64,000 nucleotides of DNA from Aspidiotus rigidus (Eukaryota > Arthropoda > Insecta > Hemiptera > Diaspididae), in contig JAVHKY010000038.1 of the NCBI GenBank assembly GCA_035079385.1, forward strand, positions 496,001 to 560,000. The letters run 5' to 3'. How positions within the stretch are numbered: the stretch's first letter is position 1; each line of letters starts with the position of its first letter. Shown piece by piece: positions 23,873 to 36,418 of the stretch. The position numbers and the translations under genes are program-made. The notes beneath the pieces are model-generated. The model saw only the letters and a list, made by a program, of their open reading frames with translations, was not told the DNA's origin and did no database searches.

Positions 23873-26440
23873 ATTTGTATACAAAACAAAACTTGTGAAA
23901 TTATATTTTTGGTCTTTATTACACGTGTTATGAATAGCTTGATTATGTTTATATCTAATTACATATTGTCATGCAATCTTACCAAGAAAAAATTCAAGGA
24001 AAGACCATCTAAAGAAGAAAATCTTAGTTGGTGGGTAATTTACAAACTCATTGAATAGAACATGATCAAATATCATAGAAATTGAAAAATGTAAAAACAT
24101 TCAATTAAATGCAATCGTTGGGACAAGCTAATAATCAACTACAACAACATGACTCAAACAATCACCTAGATCAGAAGAAAAAGATTGAAAATTTTAGGAA
24201 TGCTTGATATTCAATGTATAGGTGGCCTTCTGCCGAGGCTCTTGATCAATATACCTATTTACGTATTGAGTTTAAAAATTGCGTTTCTAGAATTCATGGT
24301 CTTCTCCTTTTGAGAGATTGTCATTTCCATGAGTATGTCATTTTGCATCAATGAAACAATTGTTCCAACAGGGGGAAATACTTTAGGTAATAGATTAATT
24401 GTCAACAACAACCATTGTAGTACCTTTTGAATCAAAAAGTGTATCCAATTACCTACTCAAAATGTGGCAAATCGAAAATTCACAAACCTAGATGATATAC
24501 ATAATGGTACACATACTTACAGTCTATTCCATAAGAGTTCAACATTATATATGATAGGCAACCCGCATCATTAAATTCTGTTCCCATGTTAAAATTAGGG
24601 TTCGGTTCCACCGAGCGATTTCCGTCAATCACAGTTATCTTTTCTTGGAGCTAAGATTCCTCGTTTTATTAACTCACCACCTACCTATTTTTTCTTTTGA
24701 AAATTAAAGACGAGGCTTCTAGTTTTTTTCCAAGGACATGTATGAATATAAGTAAATGGTCCATTACAATTTGAGAAATTAAAATTTGAAAAAAAATGTC
24801 TTCTCTTTTGTTGGCCAGCTATTCAAAAAACCAAGGGTGGTAAGCGATTCGATTTTAGGGCCTAAGCTTAAGGTTTAAACTTGAAGTAGAATTCCTTTTC
24901 GCCTAAGCTTAAGACTTGAAATAAAATTTCTTTTCACCTAAACTTAAAGCTTATCTATTTAAGACTTATGAGTTTTAACCTAAAACTTGAGCTTAAAGGT
25001 TAAAGCTGAAAGTTGTACACATGTTTTTCTTGTAAAAAACTAATTTTTGCCTCTTTTAAGTTTTAAGCTTTTGTTTCACATATTAAGTCGCTTAATTGAG
25101 TGAATGGAAAATTGTTTCGTTTATCAAGTTGCCTAATTAAGCGAATGCAAAATCGTTTCGCTTTATCTTATTTACGGCTTAAAACATGAATAAAACTTGA
25201 GCTTACCATCAGGGTGTTGCAGTCAGCCGAAAGCCAAAAGCCATATTCAGCCGTATTTTTGGAGTATTGTAGCTGAATTATGCCAGATTTTTGTGGCTCC
25301 TTTCGGCTGACGATGATTTTCACAAAAATTTCAATTTATGGTTCTTTTGACATGTAATTGTAAGCCCAACTGTAACTATTGGAGTTTTTGAATGAATGAA
25401 TCGACAGAATTTTTCAATGTTTTCTTTTTATTTTTCATATTTCTCTTATATATCAAATCAATGAATCCTTAAGAAGAATAAATCAATTTTCCTCTTTTCT
25501 GGTTTCCTCGTTTGGCGTTCCTAAATCTTAATCGTTGTCCAAGGGGTCTGACAGTTGAAAAATATAATTTAATAAAAAAATTAATGAAATATTAAAATTA
25601 AAATTTATTATTAAAATAATTCAATATATAATATTAATAGAAAGATTAAATAGGCCTATTGTTGGCTAGTGGCTGGCGACTGTATTTCTGATTTTTGTCT
25701 CACGTGGTATGGTATTTTTTCCGTTTGGTCTTCGGAAGTGGACTTTTCTAGATTAGAAAGAGGTGGGGTTTGAAAGAATCACGTAAACAGACATAAAACA
25801 TGGTCTTCATTCATTTGGCCCGCGTCAGAATTTTTTCAAAAAATATTATCATTACTACATATATTTTGTTGTTATGTTTCTACAATTTCTTCAACCTTCC
25901 TCCCCTCCCCCTCTTCCGGCCCAAGAAATATTTGTATTTCACACCATTGGAGCGTGTATTTTATCTACTCGCGTTTTCGTTCCTGCGATGATTACCGCTT
26001 ATGAAAAAGCGTTCGGTCATATACGAGGCCCAATTTTATTCAAATTTTTTCTCCCACCTACGATAATATTTACTGCCGTATATTTTTTCCTCAATGAATT
26101 TTAACGGCAAAGAATTTCACTGACGGCCAATATCTTGGATAGTAAGAAAGCAGTTTTTGGGACTATAATTTATTATCATTTCACGTGAACGTAGTTTCCA
26201 GAAATACTCGTGAGCATAACGTTCGACGAGGCGTTCAGTCTGTTGAGTGTACAGAGTTGATACTAACATGTGATTCTTGTCGGATGACTTTCGATTGTAT
26301 AACTTATTAAAAATAAACAAGCGACTCATTTTATATTACCTATAGTTCTTGTTTATATGCAGTACATAGCCTTCATAGGATTCGGTGGTTCAATCATTAC
26401 TCGTATTATAAGCGGCGCAGCAGTGCTATGAAGGAAACAT
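23873..26440. other. Intergenic between the two protease genes
   Basis: No coding exon recognised. Holds the 3' end of clip protease 1. A cryptically repetitive stretch (24850-25200) has many CTTAAGCTTAAG-like words. A piece starting CAGGGTGTTGCAGTCAGCCG at 25213 looks like the end of an old element. AT-rich spacers fill the rest. Confidence 0.4.
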
Positions 26441-26505
26441 TTACTTAGGTACATAATATAATCGAATAAGAGTGCGGTGGTGTTCGACAAAATTTTTTTT
26501 TGAAA

Positions 26506-29030
26506 ATGTGGCTTCGCGTATTTTTTTTCACAACGCAGATTTTTTGTTCCGTCTTATCGGCGACAGAGGACAATCCTATTTCGGGTATTGTTAACCCTGA
26601 TAGAAATCGATCTCGAGGTAAGCTATTAATGCTAAAGTGAAAATAACCCTGTATATGCAGCCATGCAATATGGCTGGAGATTGTGCTTATTAGAAAAAAT
26701 ATTGCGGATACCGTAAGATTCAATTAAATTCGATTTATAAAATTTATAAATTTTTTTTCTTCTTAGTTTCGGATACAAAAATGTGTACGACTCCAAAGAA
26801 TGAAACCGGTACTTGCATTCCTCTCAACACCTGTAAAGCACTTTACAATCAAATCAGAACTCGTGGAAATGAAGCATCCTTGGTTAAATTTCTTCGCGAT
26901 TCTCGTTGCGATCATAATCAGTCAAGTATTCACGTATGCTGCGTGACTAATTCTTCGGGTGTCTCGTCCAGGAGTACATCGTCAACAGCCGCAGAAAGCG
27001 AAACCAAATCACGTTGCGGTCGAATGGACAGAAATGTTATGAAAGTTTTTGGAGGTACACCCGCCGAACTAGGTATAGGAACTCGTGTAATACTGGTAAT
27101 TGTATTAATCAATTTCTTATAAACATAAGATCAATTTTCCTCTTATCAACTGTTCGTTTAATTCAAAGGGGCATGGCCTTGGATGGCAGCACTCTACTGC
27201 ACCAGTAAACGTTTGGGAAAGACTCAATATCAGTGCGGAGGTACTCTGATCTCGAGTGAATGGGTCCTCACCGCTGCTCATTGCCTTACTTGTTCGGAAA
27301 AATTTCGGGATGTAACGCTGTAAGTAAGTTTTAAATAGTATCAGAGTTATGAGAGTCGAATTGATTTTCTTCTCTATGTTTTACTTGAAAGATACTCAGT
27401 GAGTATTAAGTTAGGGGTGGGTTATGACAACGTGTCCGAAATCTTGCGTCCTCCAAATCCTGAAACCACGTCAGGACCTCCTCCACATCAACTGGCTTTT
27501 CTTACATTTATAGCTCAGAAGTCAAAGTTGTTCTCACAGTCTCTGGGACCTAAAACTTGCCTCAAGGACAGCACACAGCGAACTTCGTTCCTCATGAAGA
27601 AACTCATGAAGCAGATCTCTTTGAAATATTTGAATGTACTAATGATCTTGATTCTGATTCTCGTTCCAGGACTCATTTAAGACTCGGAGATTTGGACTTG
27701 AACGACAACATCGAGGATAACGCAACTTATATTACGGTTCAGATTAAAAAAGCTATTCCGCATCCTCAGTATAAGAGAACTCCTATGGAAAATGATATTG
27801 CTCTCCTGCATTTAAGTCAGCCTGTAGAATTGACACGTAATATAATCGATTATTTTATTTCGTTTATTATTAGAGAAACGATTCCTCAACTGTTAGCCTT
27901 TACCGACTTTTACAGGTGACGTTGAACCAATATGTCTGCCGAGTGGGAAGGAATACCAGTCTGAAAGCTTTTACAATAAAAAAAGACCATTCATCATAGG
28001 ATGGGGTTTTGCAGATTCTCGTGAGTATATGAGTGTAAGTACTCAGAAAATTGCGAAATTTTTTCTCTAATATTTAACCGCAATTTCTTCTACTGACGTG
28101 CATGTTTTAGAAAACTCGTCCGCGACACATTTATTCCAAACAAATGTACCGATGTTAAATACTACGCGATGTATTCAAAGTTATTCGACGTTTACTAAAG
28201 AGGCTGTGATAGATGATAAAGTTATGTGCGCTGGTGACGGTAAACATGACTCATGTTCGGTAATGCGAGAATTATATTTTTTATGTAAAATGATGAGTCG
28301 ATTACGTCAAACTAGAAATTATGCGAACTACTTTATTTTTACTTTTTTTTAATCAGGGTGATTCAGGAGGACCGATGATGTTCCCGGATATAGCTAAGAA
28401 AGCGTACTATTTAGGTGTGTAGATTTTTGTATCATTTATATATTTTTAGACCATATAAATTATTTTCAAGTCAATTTTGACGTCCACATAGATTTATTGT
28501 TTTTTTTTTTCTCACAAATACACATAGGTAACAGTAAGTAAAGTGGCGACTTTATATAAAAGAATTCTGTCGTTTAATTTTATAATCAAGTTCATGACTC
28601 ACGCCTACGGCCGGAAATACGAACTTGGCACCTCTGAAGTTTAATGGTATTAGGTCTTATTTGGATGGCAAAGACTATTTTTTAGATTACTGCATCGGTA
28701 CTAATTTTAAGATCTCGAGAGTGACATGCACTGACATCCGGGAAAATGCGCGGGATCGATCTCAAGCATTGGGGGGGACTCGAAAATTGTCCTCTTTTGT
28801 TTGGAACTACAAAGATACACGCATTTCTTGTGTTACAGGTGGTATTGTTTCCTTTGGAGTAAGATGTGCGGAAATCACGTATCCAGGTGAGATTTCTTAA
28901 GATTCTTCACCAAATTGTGAATCACTGACTCAGAATTCTCTTCTATTTTTCAAAATAAATTACAGGTGTGTACACGAAAGTGGCAGCGTTTATAGATTGG
29001 ATTAACAACAGCACCGGTCTAAAATTCTAA
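26506..29030 (+). CDS. Clip-domain serine protease 2 (9 exons, 386 aa)
   Basis: Tandem paralogue of the upstream protease. Exons: 26506-26617, 26767-27072, 27169-27319, 27670-27836, 27916-28020, 28111-28259, 28357-28414, 28839-28886, 28966-29030. It has a signal peptide ([19 protein letters not shown]). The clip domain uses cysteines 44, 54, 60, 85, 95 and 96. The activation bond is K130|V131 (MKVFGG), so the activating protease must accept Lys. Triad: H177, D232, S333; D327 gives trypsin-like specificity. Exons 4, 5, 6 and the last have exactly the lengths of those in protease 1 (167, 105, 149, 65 nt). Its exons 7 and 8 (58+48) together equal exon 7 of protease 1 (106 nt), so one intron was gained or lost precisely. 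Its linker between clip and catalytic domains is shorter. Role: extracellular proteolytic cascade, step unknown. Confidence 0.9.
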
Positions 29031-29276
29031 AACTGTAGATGGTACACAATCAATTTGTATGGCATCGAAAATTGAGGCATTATATATCAGAAAGCGGATA
29101 ATTATTTATTGCTTGTACTCGTATACCTAGTCCTGTTATCCGTTAGGTTTGGTCTCCAAGATCAAAAGTATTTCCTCAAATCTCTAACAAAAATTTTGCT
29201 GCTGGTGGAAGATGTAATTTATGCGCAGATATAAAAACTGAAAAATACGGAATAAGTATGACGTGATCGTAAAATC

Positions 29277-29282
29277 AATAAA
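29277..29282 (+). terminator. Polyadenylation signal of clip protease 2
   Basis: AATAAA about 250 bases after the stop codon, followed by a T/C-rich stretch (29295-29325) that could be the downstream element. Confidence 0.5.
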
Positions 29283-29329
29283 TTTTGTATTTCTTCCTTT
29301 CTTTCTTTCTTTTCTTTTTTCTTTCGAGT

Positions 29330-32215
29330 TTCCAACTGTATCATTTCAACACAATTTCTAAAACAAAAGACCTGTAATCAAAGGGAATTTTTTAGAGGGG
29401 GCTCCATGAAAGATTGGGGGTCGTACACATCTCTCTTCATTTTTTTCTTTGTTGGGCGTTTTTAAAATGGATGTCTTAAGGCTGTCGGTCATTCTGAAAT
29501 TTGTATATCACAAACTCAAGACGTCATATTATATGAGTGACCTTGACCTACTGTAGAGCTAGGAAAAAATTAAATTTCCGAGCTATATTTGTAGGGGGGC
29601 AGAACATTTTCTACCCTCGTGCTGTATGTATGAAGGGGGGACGAGGCTATACAATATTAATTAGAATTTTTTTTTTTATTAATTGAACGAAAAATAATAA
29701 GTGTGATTCAATTTCGATTTGGACCTAATAAAATTATTTTTATTGGTTTATTACAATTTTTATTAGATCACTAAGAAAGGGGGCGACCCTTGCCGAAATA
29801 TAGTTTTTTTTTTATTTATATCCAACCAAAAAATACATACATATATAAAAAAAACAAAAAACAAAAACAAAACGAAGAAGAAAAAATACAAAAAGGAATG
29901 GAAAAAAAATTTTATACATAATATATAAATGTGGGAAAAAAAAGAAGAAAAAAAAAAAAGATGGCTACTGGGCCTTACCTTGAAGGAAAAATGGTAAAAT
30001 TGATTTGAATTTAAATATTGATGGAAGGAGGTAGGTCAGAAATAAATTTGAAAATGTGTAAGAAAATTGAAGGGTTTTTCGGATGATAGGAAGTCGGCGG
30101 CTCTGAGAGGGCTAGAGAATTGTACATTGTTGGCTTTTGAGTATAATATTTGTCTAATGTTGGGTATTTCTGAACACTCAAAAAGATAATGATTGATTTC
30201 GCTTCGCCTTTAGAAGGATCGTCTGGATAAAGGGGACATAAATCAAAGGTTATATTCGATTATGTACGGGTAGGAAGGAGGGGGAATTTCTCATCAAAAT
30301 CTTATACTCGATGGTGATGGTCAGTACAGTCAATTCTAAAAGAATCGATTTATCGAGTCATCATGACAGATTTGATCGATATAATATTACTTCAAGAAAA
30401 TTCAGAGGCTAGGTCGGGCAAGTACCAACCTATATCAAGTACGAATAAATCAGAACCCGAATGTGTACTCTTATTTCAATAAATTAAAAAAAAAAACATA
30501 CTAATGATTCAATTTGCTTTTAAAGTGAGGGTTCCGTTCACCCTTGGGCCGCTGGCCTATGCTGAAGTCCACGAGGCACGCGAGAAATATGAAATTGAGA
30601 TATTGTCGATATTAGTAAAGAAATGAAGATAGAATTACAAAGAGAATTTCAATTCACTGTGACATTATCAGTTTCGGACTCAAGGAACACAACTGCCTCA
30701 TCAGATGTAAGAATATCTGATTGTATATTTAGTGAATTAAACTTACTTTTGCATTTCTGTAAAATTTCCATTTCTTTAAAGAGAACCATAGACTGTACCA
30801 GGGCGTAACTTTCCATCATCTTTCATTGTTGATCTAGGCATATTCTTACCTAGGTAGGTAATCAACTACGGGTGTATTCCCTTAGGCGATGCCATTGAAG
30901 GGAGAGGTACATATTCGTCTACTGTTAAAGTTATTTTCGATCAGACTGGTCAACTCCGACGTCTCTTTGGAAAACACTCCCTTTTCCCGCACCAATGCCT
31001 ACTTGCAATCTGACGGATTCTAAATCTTAGTTTGATAGCTCTAATGAAATACAAATTACGTTCAATAGAATTACGCGCTATATACCCAAATTGTCACTTG
31101 ATTATACATTAACAAAATATCCAAATCGGTAAGCATCGACGCTATGACGCTTGGCTACTTGAGAATTCTATCTGCGAGTTTAGTGCAACGCTACCTACAC
31201 AAAATGGTTGCAATCATGCGTACATTCTCCAGTTATGAGGTGGATTAATGACCTCATGTCCCAACGTGCAAAATAAGGTCACAATAAGGAAAGTATGTGA
31301 CCAGAGCCCTCCTACCCGTGTGACTGTACAATGTGGCAATGTTGTATCGGATATAATTAACCAATCAGAATGCAGCAAGCAAAGCGTCAGGAGAAATTTA
31401 TAGGTAGGCTGAGTCGCAAATGTGACTTAGGACACTTACAGGTCACTTATAAGGAGTATTGCAGTCACACCAAAGGACCATAGCTACTTTTTTGTAACTG
31501 TTCTGTGACAGTAACATTTTAGTTGGTGACTATGGAATGATATGTCTGTGACCTTTCGGTGATAACTGTCTTCTTTTTCTTGTAGACTTGTTATAACGGT
31601 CTTTCCTCTGCAAGTCTCCTTGTCGTCATCCTATGACACCACCTCCTCCCTAGCCCGCTGAATGAGCTAAAGGTAGGTAGCAAAGAAGATGGGTTCTTAA
31701 TTAAGCTCCGTACTTCTCCTACAAGTGAGAATGTCACGTAAGATGCGAAAGGGTTCCTCTTATGTGACCATATGGTGACCTCGTGTGACTTCTTGGGTCA
31801 CACATGTAACACATCTAAGAAACACTGACTTCTTAAGATAAGATGACCATATTGTGTCACCGACTACATCCAGTCACAGTTGAGTCTTCATAAAAAGGGG
31901 CTGTGGTCGATATGGTCGTCAGTTCTCTGTCAACTGCCCTTATGCGGCGCTTCGTGTCTAAGTTACCATAATGTGTCGGGGTCACAGCAAATATTTTGCA
32001 AGTCGGGATCATTATCTTTGTACCTGAAATATTTTTAATCTTAGTCACATTAATCGTATGCAGAGGACTAGGTATTTTTTTTTCAAATTGCACACTGGTC
32101 AAACTGACCGACTACATTAATGCGGTAGGTACCATCTAGACAGTGGAGCCAATCGCTTGATGATTATAATTATATACAAGATCTTAATTCGCTTTACAAA
32201 TAGCCCGAAAGACTA
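29330..32215. other. Intergenic, repeats, no gene recognised
   Basis: No coding exon recognised. 29660-29960 is rich in A and T runs. 31430-32100 has an unusually dense scatter of GTGAC/GTCAC words (for example TGTGACC, GGTGACC, GTGTCACC) on both strands. Confidence 0.4.
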
Positions 32216-32643
32216 TTATGAGCTTGCAGCACTCGAATTTGTAGGAGAATCTTGTTTATCAGTTTTTCGAGTAACAGTTGAATTTATGAGAGAATTACCG
32301 TCATCGGTCGCTTCCGTTTCCTCCGATTCCAGGGATAGACCTAGAAGACGTTGAAGCTGATTTTTGATGATCATTATCTTTATTTGATTATCCGGACTAA
32401 AACGCAAGTAAATGGAAATAGGATCGGAGGGGCATTTGATAATGAGATCCCTTATTTTTGGTTTTTGGAACTTCGCTGGATAGTTAATCTCGAACACTCC
32501 CAATTCCACATCGTTTTCTTTAATTGATATGTTTTCCAAAGGAATGTGTTTCGTTGTTATGTGACAAATTGTCCAAAGCTGCTCCTGGGCGAGGGTGAGA
32601 AAGTGATTTTTCTCAAAATCGGCCCTTATTTCACGGTTTGAAA
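32216..32643 (-). CDS. Downstream terminal exon of the secreted repeat-protein gene
   Basis: A minus-strand open stretch of 142 codons (with stop), preceded at 32644 by a good acceptor (TTTAAATTTCAG) in phase 1. Exon 1 of the neighbouring gene ends in phase 1. So does a possible donor inside its exon 2 (ACCG|GTAACT, last exon base 33066). This exon could therefore be an alternative last exon or a third exon. The protein reads REIRADFEKNHFLTLAQE near the start, then IIKCPSDP and IYLRFSPDNQIKIM. These match EMRAEFENHFFSHM, IRCASVPG and VYLRLGDSYDQIKIM in the neighbouring exon, so it is a duplicate of that C-terminal module. The tail is Ser/Thr/Asp-rich. Function unknown. Confidence 0.6.
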
Positions 32644-32985
32644 CTGAAATTTAAAAAAGAAAAAAGATGAGAATATTCTCATTATACGCTGTTTAGTCAT
32701 TGTTAAGCAAGCCTTTAAACGCAATTGCCCAGAAATTTCATCGAAGTTCTCCGGAAGCAAGGTTTCTTTGAAGGTAAATAGGGCAATTCGATATCTATTG
32801 AGGGGTAAAGTTATTCTACGGAGAGCAGTAAAAAACAATAATGTCAAGTTTTCTCCAACAATATTCTGTTCCCATAACCAGAATGCACTTGCAAGAGGGG
32901 CTCCTTATAAAATTTGGGGGCCGAGAGTAGTTAGGATTCTTTGTTTTATTAGGATTGTATTTCTGGCTAGGGGGCAGTGACAGGC

Positions 32986-34657
32986 TCAGCTCCCTATGGG
33001 CCTGTCAAAAAGTACTCCAGACATAACACACTCCTCCTTAAAAATAGAGAAGCATCTCCAGTTACCGGTAGCGTCATCGATCCATCCAATTGCCTCTACG
33101 CTGAATGAGTAGGAGAACATGATCTTGATTTGATCATATGAATCTCCTAATCGTAGGTAGACGCCTGGTACACTGGCGCAACGGATAGCCACCACTGTTT
33201 TTGTCTTCAACTCATTGATATCTCCAATTTCGTCTTTTCTTATCTTGTACAAGTGAACGTATGAGTGCAATCCAGTATCATCACGGATGAGAGAAGCCTC
33301 CTCCTTAGCCATCATACAGAGTTCATTTTGTTTGAAGTGGTCCATCTTGAGGAGAGGATCCCGCTCTAATTTTTCTCGCTCCTCGTAACTCATGTCATTG
33401 AGGAGTACTTGATTCAATTCACGTATTTCATCACTGTTCATTTTTGCAAGAAGGTACTGATCTACCATTTGATAATCATTGTTGATCATATGAGAAAAAA
33501 AATGATTCTCGAATTCCGCTCTCATTTCTTGACTCATTTTTGAAGGAGAAAGCTGATCCAAGTTTCTGACCTCGTCACTATCCACTCCGGCCAACGCTTC
33601 CAACCTATTTCTCACACTACTGTTCATCTTTTTGAGAAGATGGTTTTCCAATTTTTGTCTCTCATTTTCGCTCATTTTGGAAGGAAGAAGTTGTTCTTTC
33701 GTTTTGCTCTCATTACTCTGATATGGATTTTTTTTCCTGATCATCTTTTTGAGGAGATGGTTTTCTAATTTATTTCTCTCATTTTCGCTCATTTTGGAAG
33801 GAAGAAGTTGTTCTTTTGTTTTGCTCTCATTACTCTGATCTGGATTTTTTTTCCTGATCATCTTTTTGAGGAGATGGTTTTCCAATTTATTTCTCTCATT
33901 TTCGCTCATTTTGGAAGGAAGAAGTTGTTCTTTTGTTTTGCTCTGATTACTCTGATCTGGATTTCCTGATGAGATATTAGACAACTGTTTTAGCCTACTG
34001 TCTCTAATACTGACTCTGTCGACGCTTTCAATTAGGTGCTCTTCTAAATGTTTCTTCTCATCTTGAGCCACATCAGAAAGGAGATCCTCGTCTTCTGACT
34101 CACTCTCATCAGTATCGAGACTATTGGACGGAGAATATGGTTCTCGACTGTCGTCTTCTTCGCAAACTGGAAGAAAAAAAAGAAGCATTGCATAGATTTA
34201 GTCAGAGGAGTTTTTTCATATACAGAAAATTGGGAAAGGGGGTAATTAAATTGTACAGTTGTCCACATGCTCAAGATAAAAAGCCTCACTCAAAATTGAA
34301 GAGTAGGTACCTATTAAAAGAAGAGTAGAAACTAAGCATTAGTATATTAATCAACTCGAATTCATTTTGCTGTAGAAAGTACCAATTAATGATGAAATTA
34401 ATGACGTCCTTAATTGATTATGAAGGTAAAGGTAAACGCTTTGGTTTTCAAGTGTGGCAAAACTCATACTTTCATTATTGTAGTACCTACTTCATCGCCT
34501 CCAACTCAACGAGAAGGAAAAACTCACCTGCATCGATGCTAACAAGGATTTCTTTCTCAAAAACATATTCTTTACCGCAGACAAAAATTGAGTGAGCCAC
34601 GATCACGAGGAAAGACAATAGAAATTTAAACCTTATGCTGGTCGTTAGGACATGCAT
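32986..34657 (-). CDS. Secreted acidic protein with 39-residue repeats (unrecognised)
   Basis: Two exons: 34528-34657 (signal peptide, MHVLTTSIRFKFLLSFLVIV, then AHSIFVCG) and 32986-34166 (stop at 32986), joined in phase 1; 436 aa. I do not recognise the family. After an acidic stretch (SNSLDTDESESEDEDLL) come three nearly identical 39-residue units (core LLPSKMSENERNKLENHLLK). At least three diverged units of the same core follow (SPSKMSQEMRAEFENHF, LAKMNSDEIRELN, LNDMSYEEREKLE). The C-terminal ~110 residues contain no repeats (IRCASVPGVYLRLGDSYDQIKIM). The repeats look helical and charged. There is no transmembrane segment beyond the signal, so secretion is predicted. A related module lies in a separate exon just downstream (32216-32643), so isoforms are likely. 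Confidence 0.75.
33622..33970 (-). repeat. Three coding tandem repeats, 117-bp period
   Basis: GGAAGGAAGAAG recurs at 33679, 33796 and 33913, exactly 117 bp apart, and the units differ at only a few bases. The period is 39 codons, so copy-number change keeps the reading frame. Recent expansion is inferred from the near identity. Confidence 0.9.
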
Positions 34658-35474
34658 TCTGAAGAGGAAAAAGAATGAAAAATTAACGCTTAGATCGAGG
34701 AAGGAAAATTGAAATTATCAACTTGAGGAAAAGATACAACAAAAACGTTGAAGTTCACAGTATTTTCAGTTATTTACATTTATAGATCGAAATAAACAAA
34801 TATTACCTGACAAAATATTGAAAGTTTGCGAAGCTTGTGCATGAAGAAAAATTAATTTTATTTTATCGGCTGACTTCGACTCATTCTTGAGACAATAGCT
34901 TCTCTGCGCACTCGATGTCAAATAAGCCATTATTCACCGAAAATACGGGACCAAAATCACTGACATTGAAATCAGGAGTAGTGTTCAGAGACAAACTGAC
35001 AGTCCGTGAGCGATTAGTTGACGGTTGGCGCACGGGGTAGGCGTATACTATTAGCATCAACATCGCGTATGTGTACCGGTAAATGGCCAACGCGGACAAA
35101 AACGCATTCCCAACGACCGCCAATTAATTTCACACATATGACACCCAATATTTATTTTGTTTTTATCTCCTTTTTGAATTTTCTGTACTATTTCGATCTT
35201 TTTCATGTTTTTCTTGAGGGCTATTAACTTCACACTCATGTAATCTAAAATTTTTATCGAGGTACCAAAATGCAGTTGACCATACGAAAATACAATCCAA
35301 CTGACTGCCTTGTGCATAACCCAAGTGTACTTTACAATATGATCATCGTCATCTAGACATCGATCACAGGACTCTAATCCAGTCACAAACAGACCATTCA
35401 TCATAATTCCCAATTTACCAGTCCTAAAACCCTAGCTACCATGCGGGCCCAATATTTCTTCAACCTGACATACT

Positions 35475-35563
<89 letters not shown>

Positions 35564-36418
35564 GAAAAATTAAAGGTTACACAAATAAAGTAACTCTCTC
35601 ATATAGTCTATCTCTTCAACTCACAGCAAACAAAGTGTAAACCAAAGCAAATGAGCCCGTCTAAGATGAACCATAATATTTTATCGAAGCATTTGATAAA
35701 TACGTCGAATGATTGTCGCCCAAAAATACGAGCATCACTACCTCAAGACATAAACCTCAACAAACCGCTTCGACTGCTTTGATACATCGTATCTAGTGAT
35801 TCATTTTTCACCCGTAAAATTTGAATGATTTAGTACATTTCATTATAAACTGTTTCAAATTCAATTGCGTGATACTCGATAAGTGTTTCAGATGACAGAA
35901 TTTAATGACTATAACAGAGAATGAAAAATAAAACGTATATTTTAGAAAACACCTCAATAAATTACGTAATTGAACACAAGAGTAATAAGCCTCGAGATAT
36001 TCTCCAACCGGATGAATATATGACTGGATATAATATTCAGATATGAATGAGTTTACTCTCTACAATTGGAACGAAAAACAAAAAGGAAGAAATATCACAA
36101 ATTTAGTCCGTCATGTCATTCAACCGATAGCGTAAACCTTGAAATACATTTTCGAAACCCAGTTGTTCAATTGAATACATACCTACACATATTATTGTTG
36201 AAAAAAGAATGCCTGTTCTAAAATGATCAGACTACAAGTTAAATGAAGATCTTTCAATTATATCAATACTTCCTGACAAACGGCTTAGTTATACAGAAAA
36301 GCTAAGGAATCTATCAAACATGGGACAAAAATTTATGCTGATTCGAAAGAAGTAGGTTTACACAACAAAATGTATATTAAGATTAGAAAAAAAAAAAAAA
36401 AAAAAACTGGAATCAAAT
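34658..36418. other. Intergenic; GA microsatellite inside
   Basis: No coding exon recognised. It includes the presumed promoter of the secreted repeat-protein gene (upstream of 34657) and a GA tract at 35478-35557. A poly-A run (36388-36406) lies just past the nuclease gene's stop codon. Confidence 0.4.
35478..35557. repeat. (GA)40 microsatellite
   Basis: An uninterrupted GA dinucleotide run of 80 bases, ending in a slightly broken GATAGAGAGA. Such tracts bind GAGA-type factors in insects, but nothing here shows that role. Confidence 0.95.

Noticed and set aside
27385..27408. Possible micro-exon (ATACTCA before GTGAGT) in intron 3 of clip protease 2
   Set aside because: Including it shifts the frame of the next exon; direct joining of 27319 to 27670 gives the expected [12 protein letters not shown].
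34881..35123. 81-codon minus-strand frame with a hydrophobic start
   Set aside because: It lies upstream of the secreted repeat-protein gene but has no family resemblance and no clear splice link. Probably chance.
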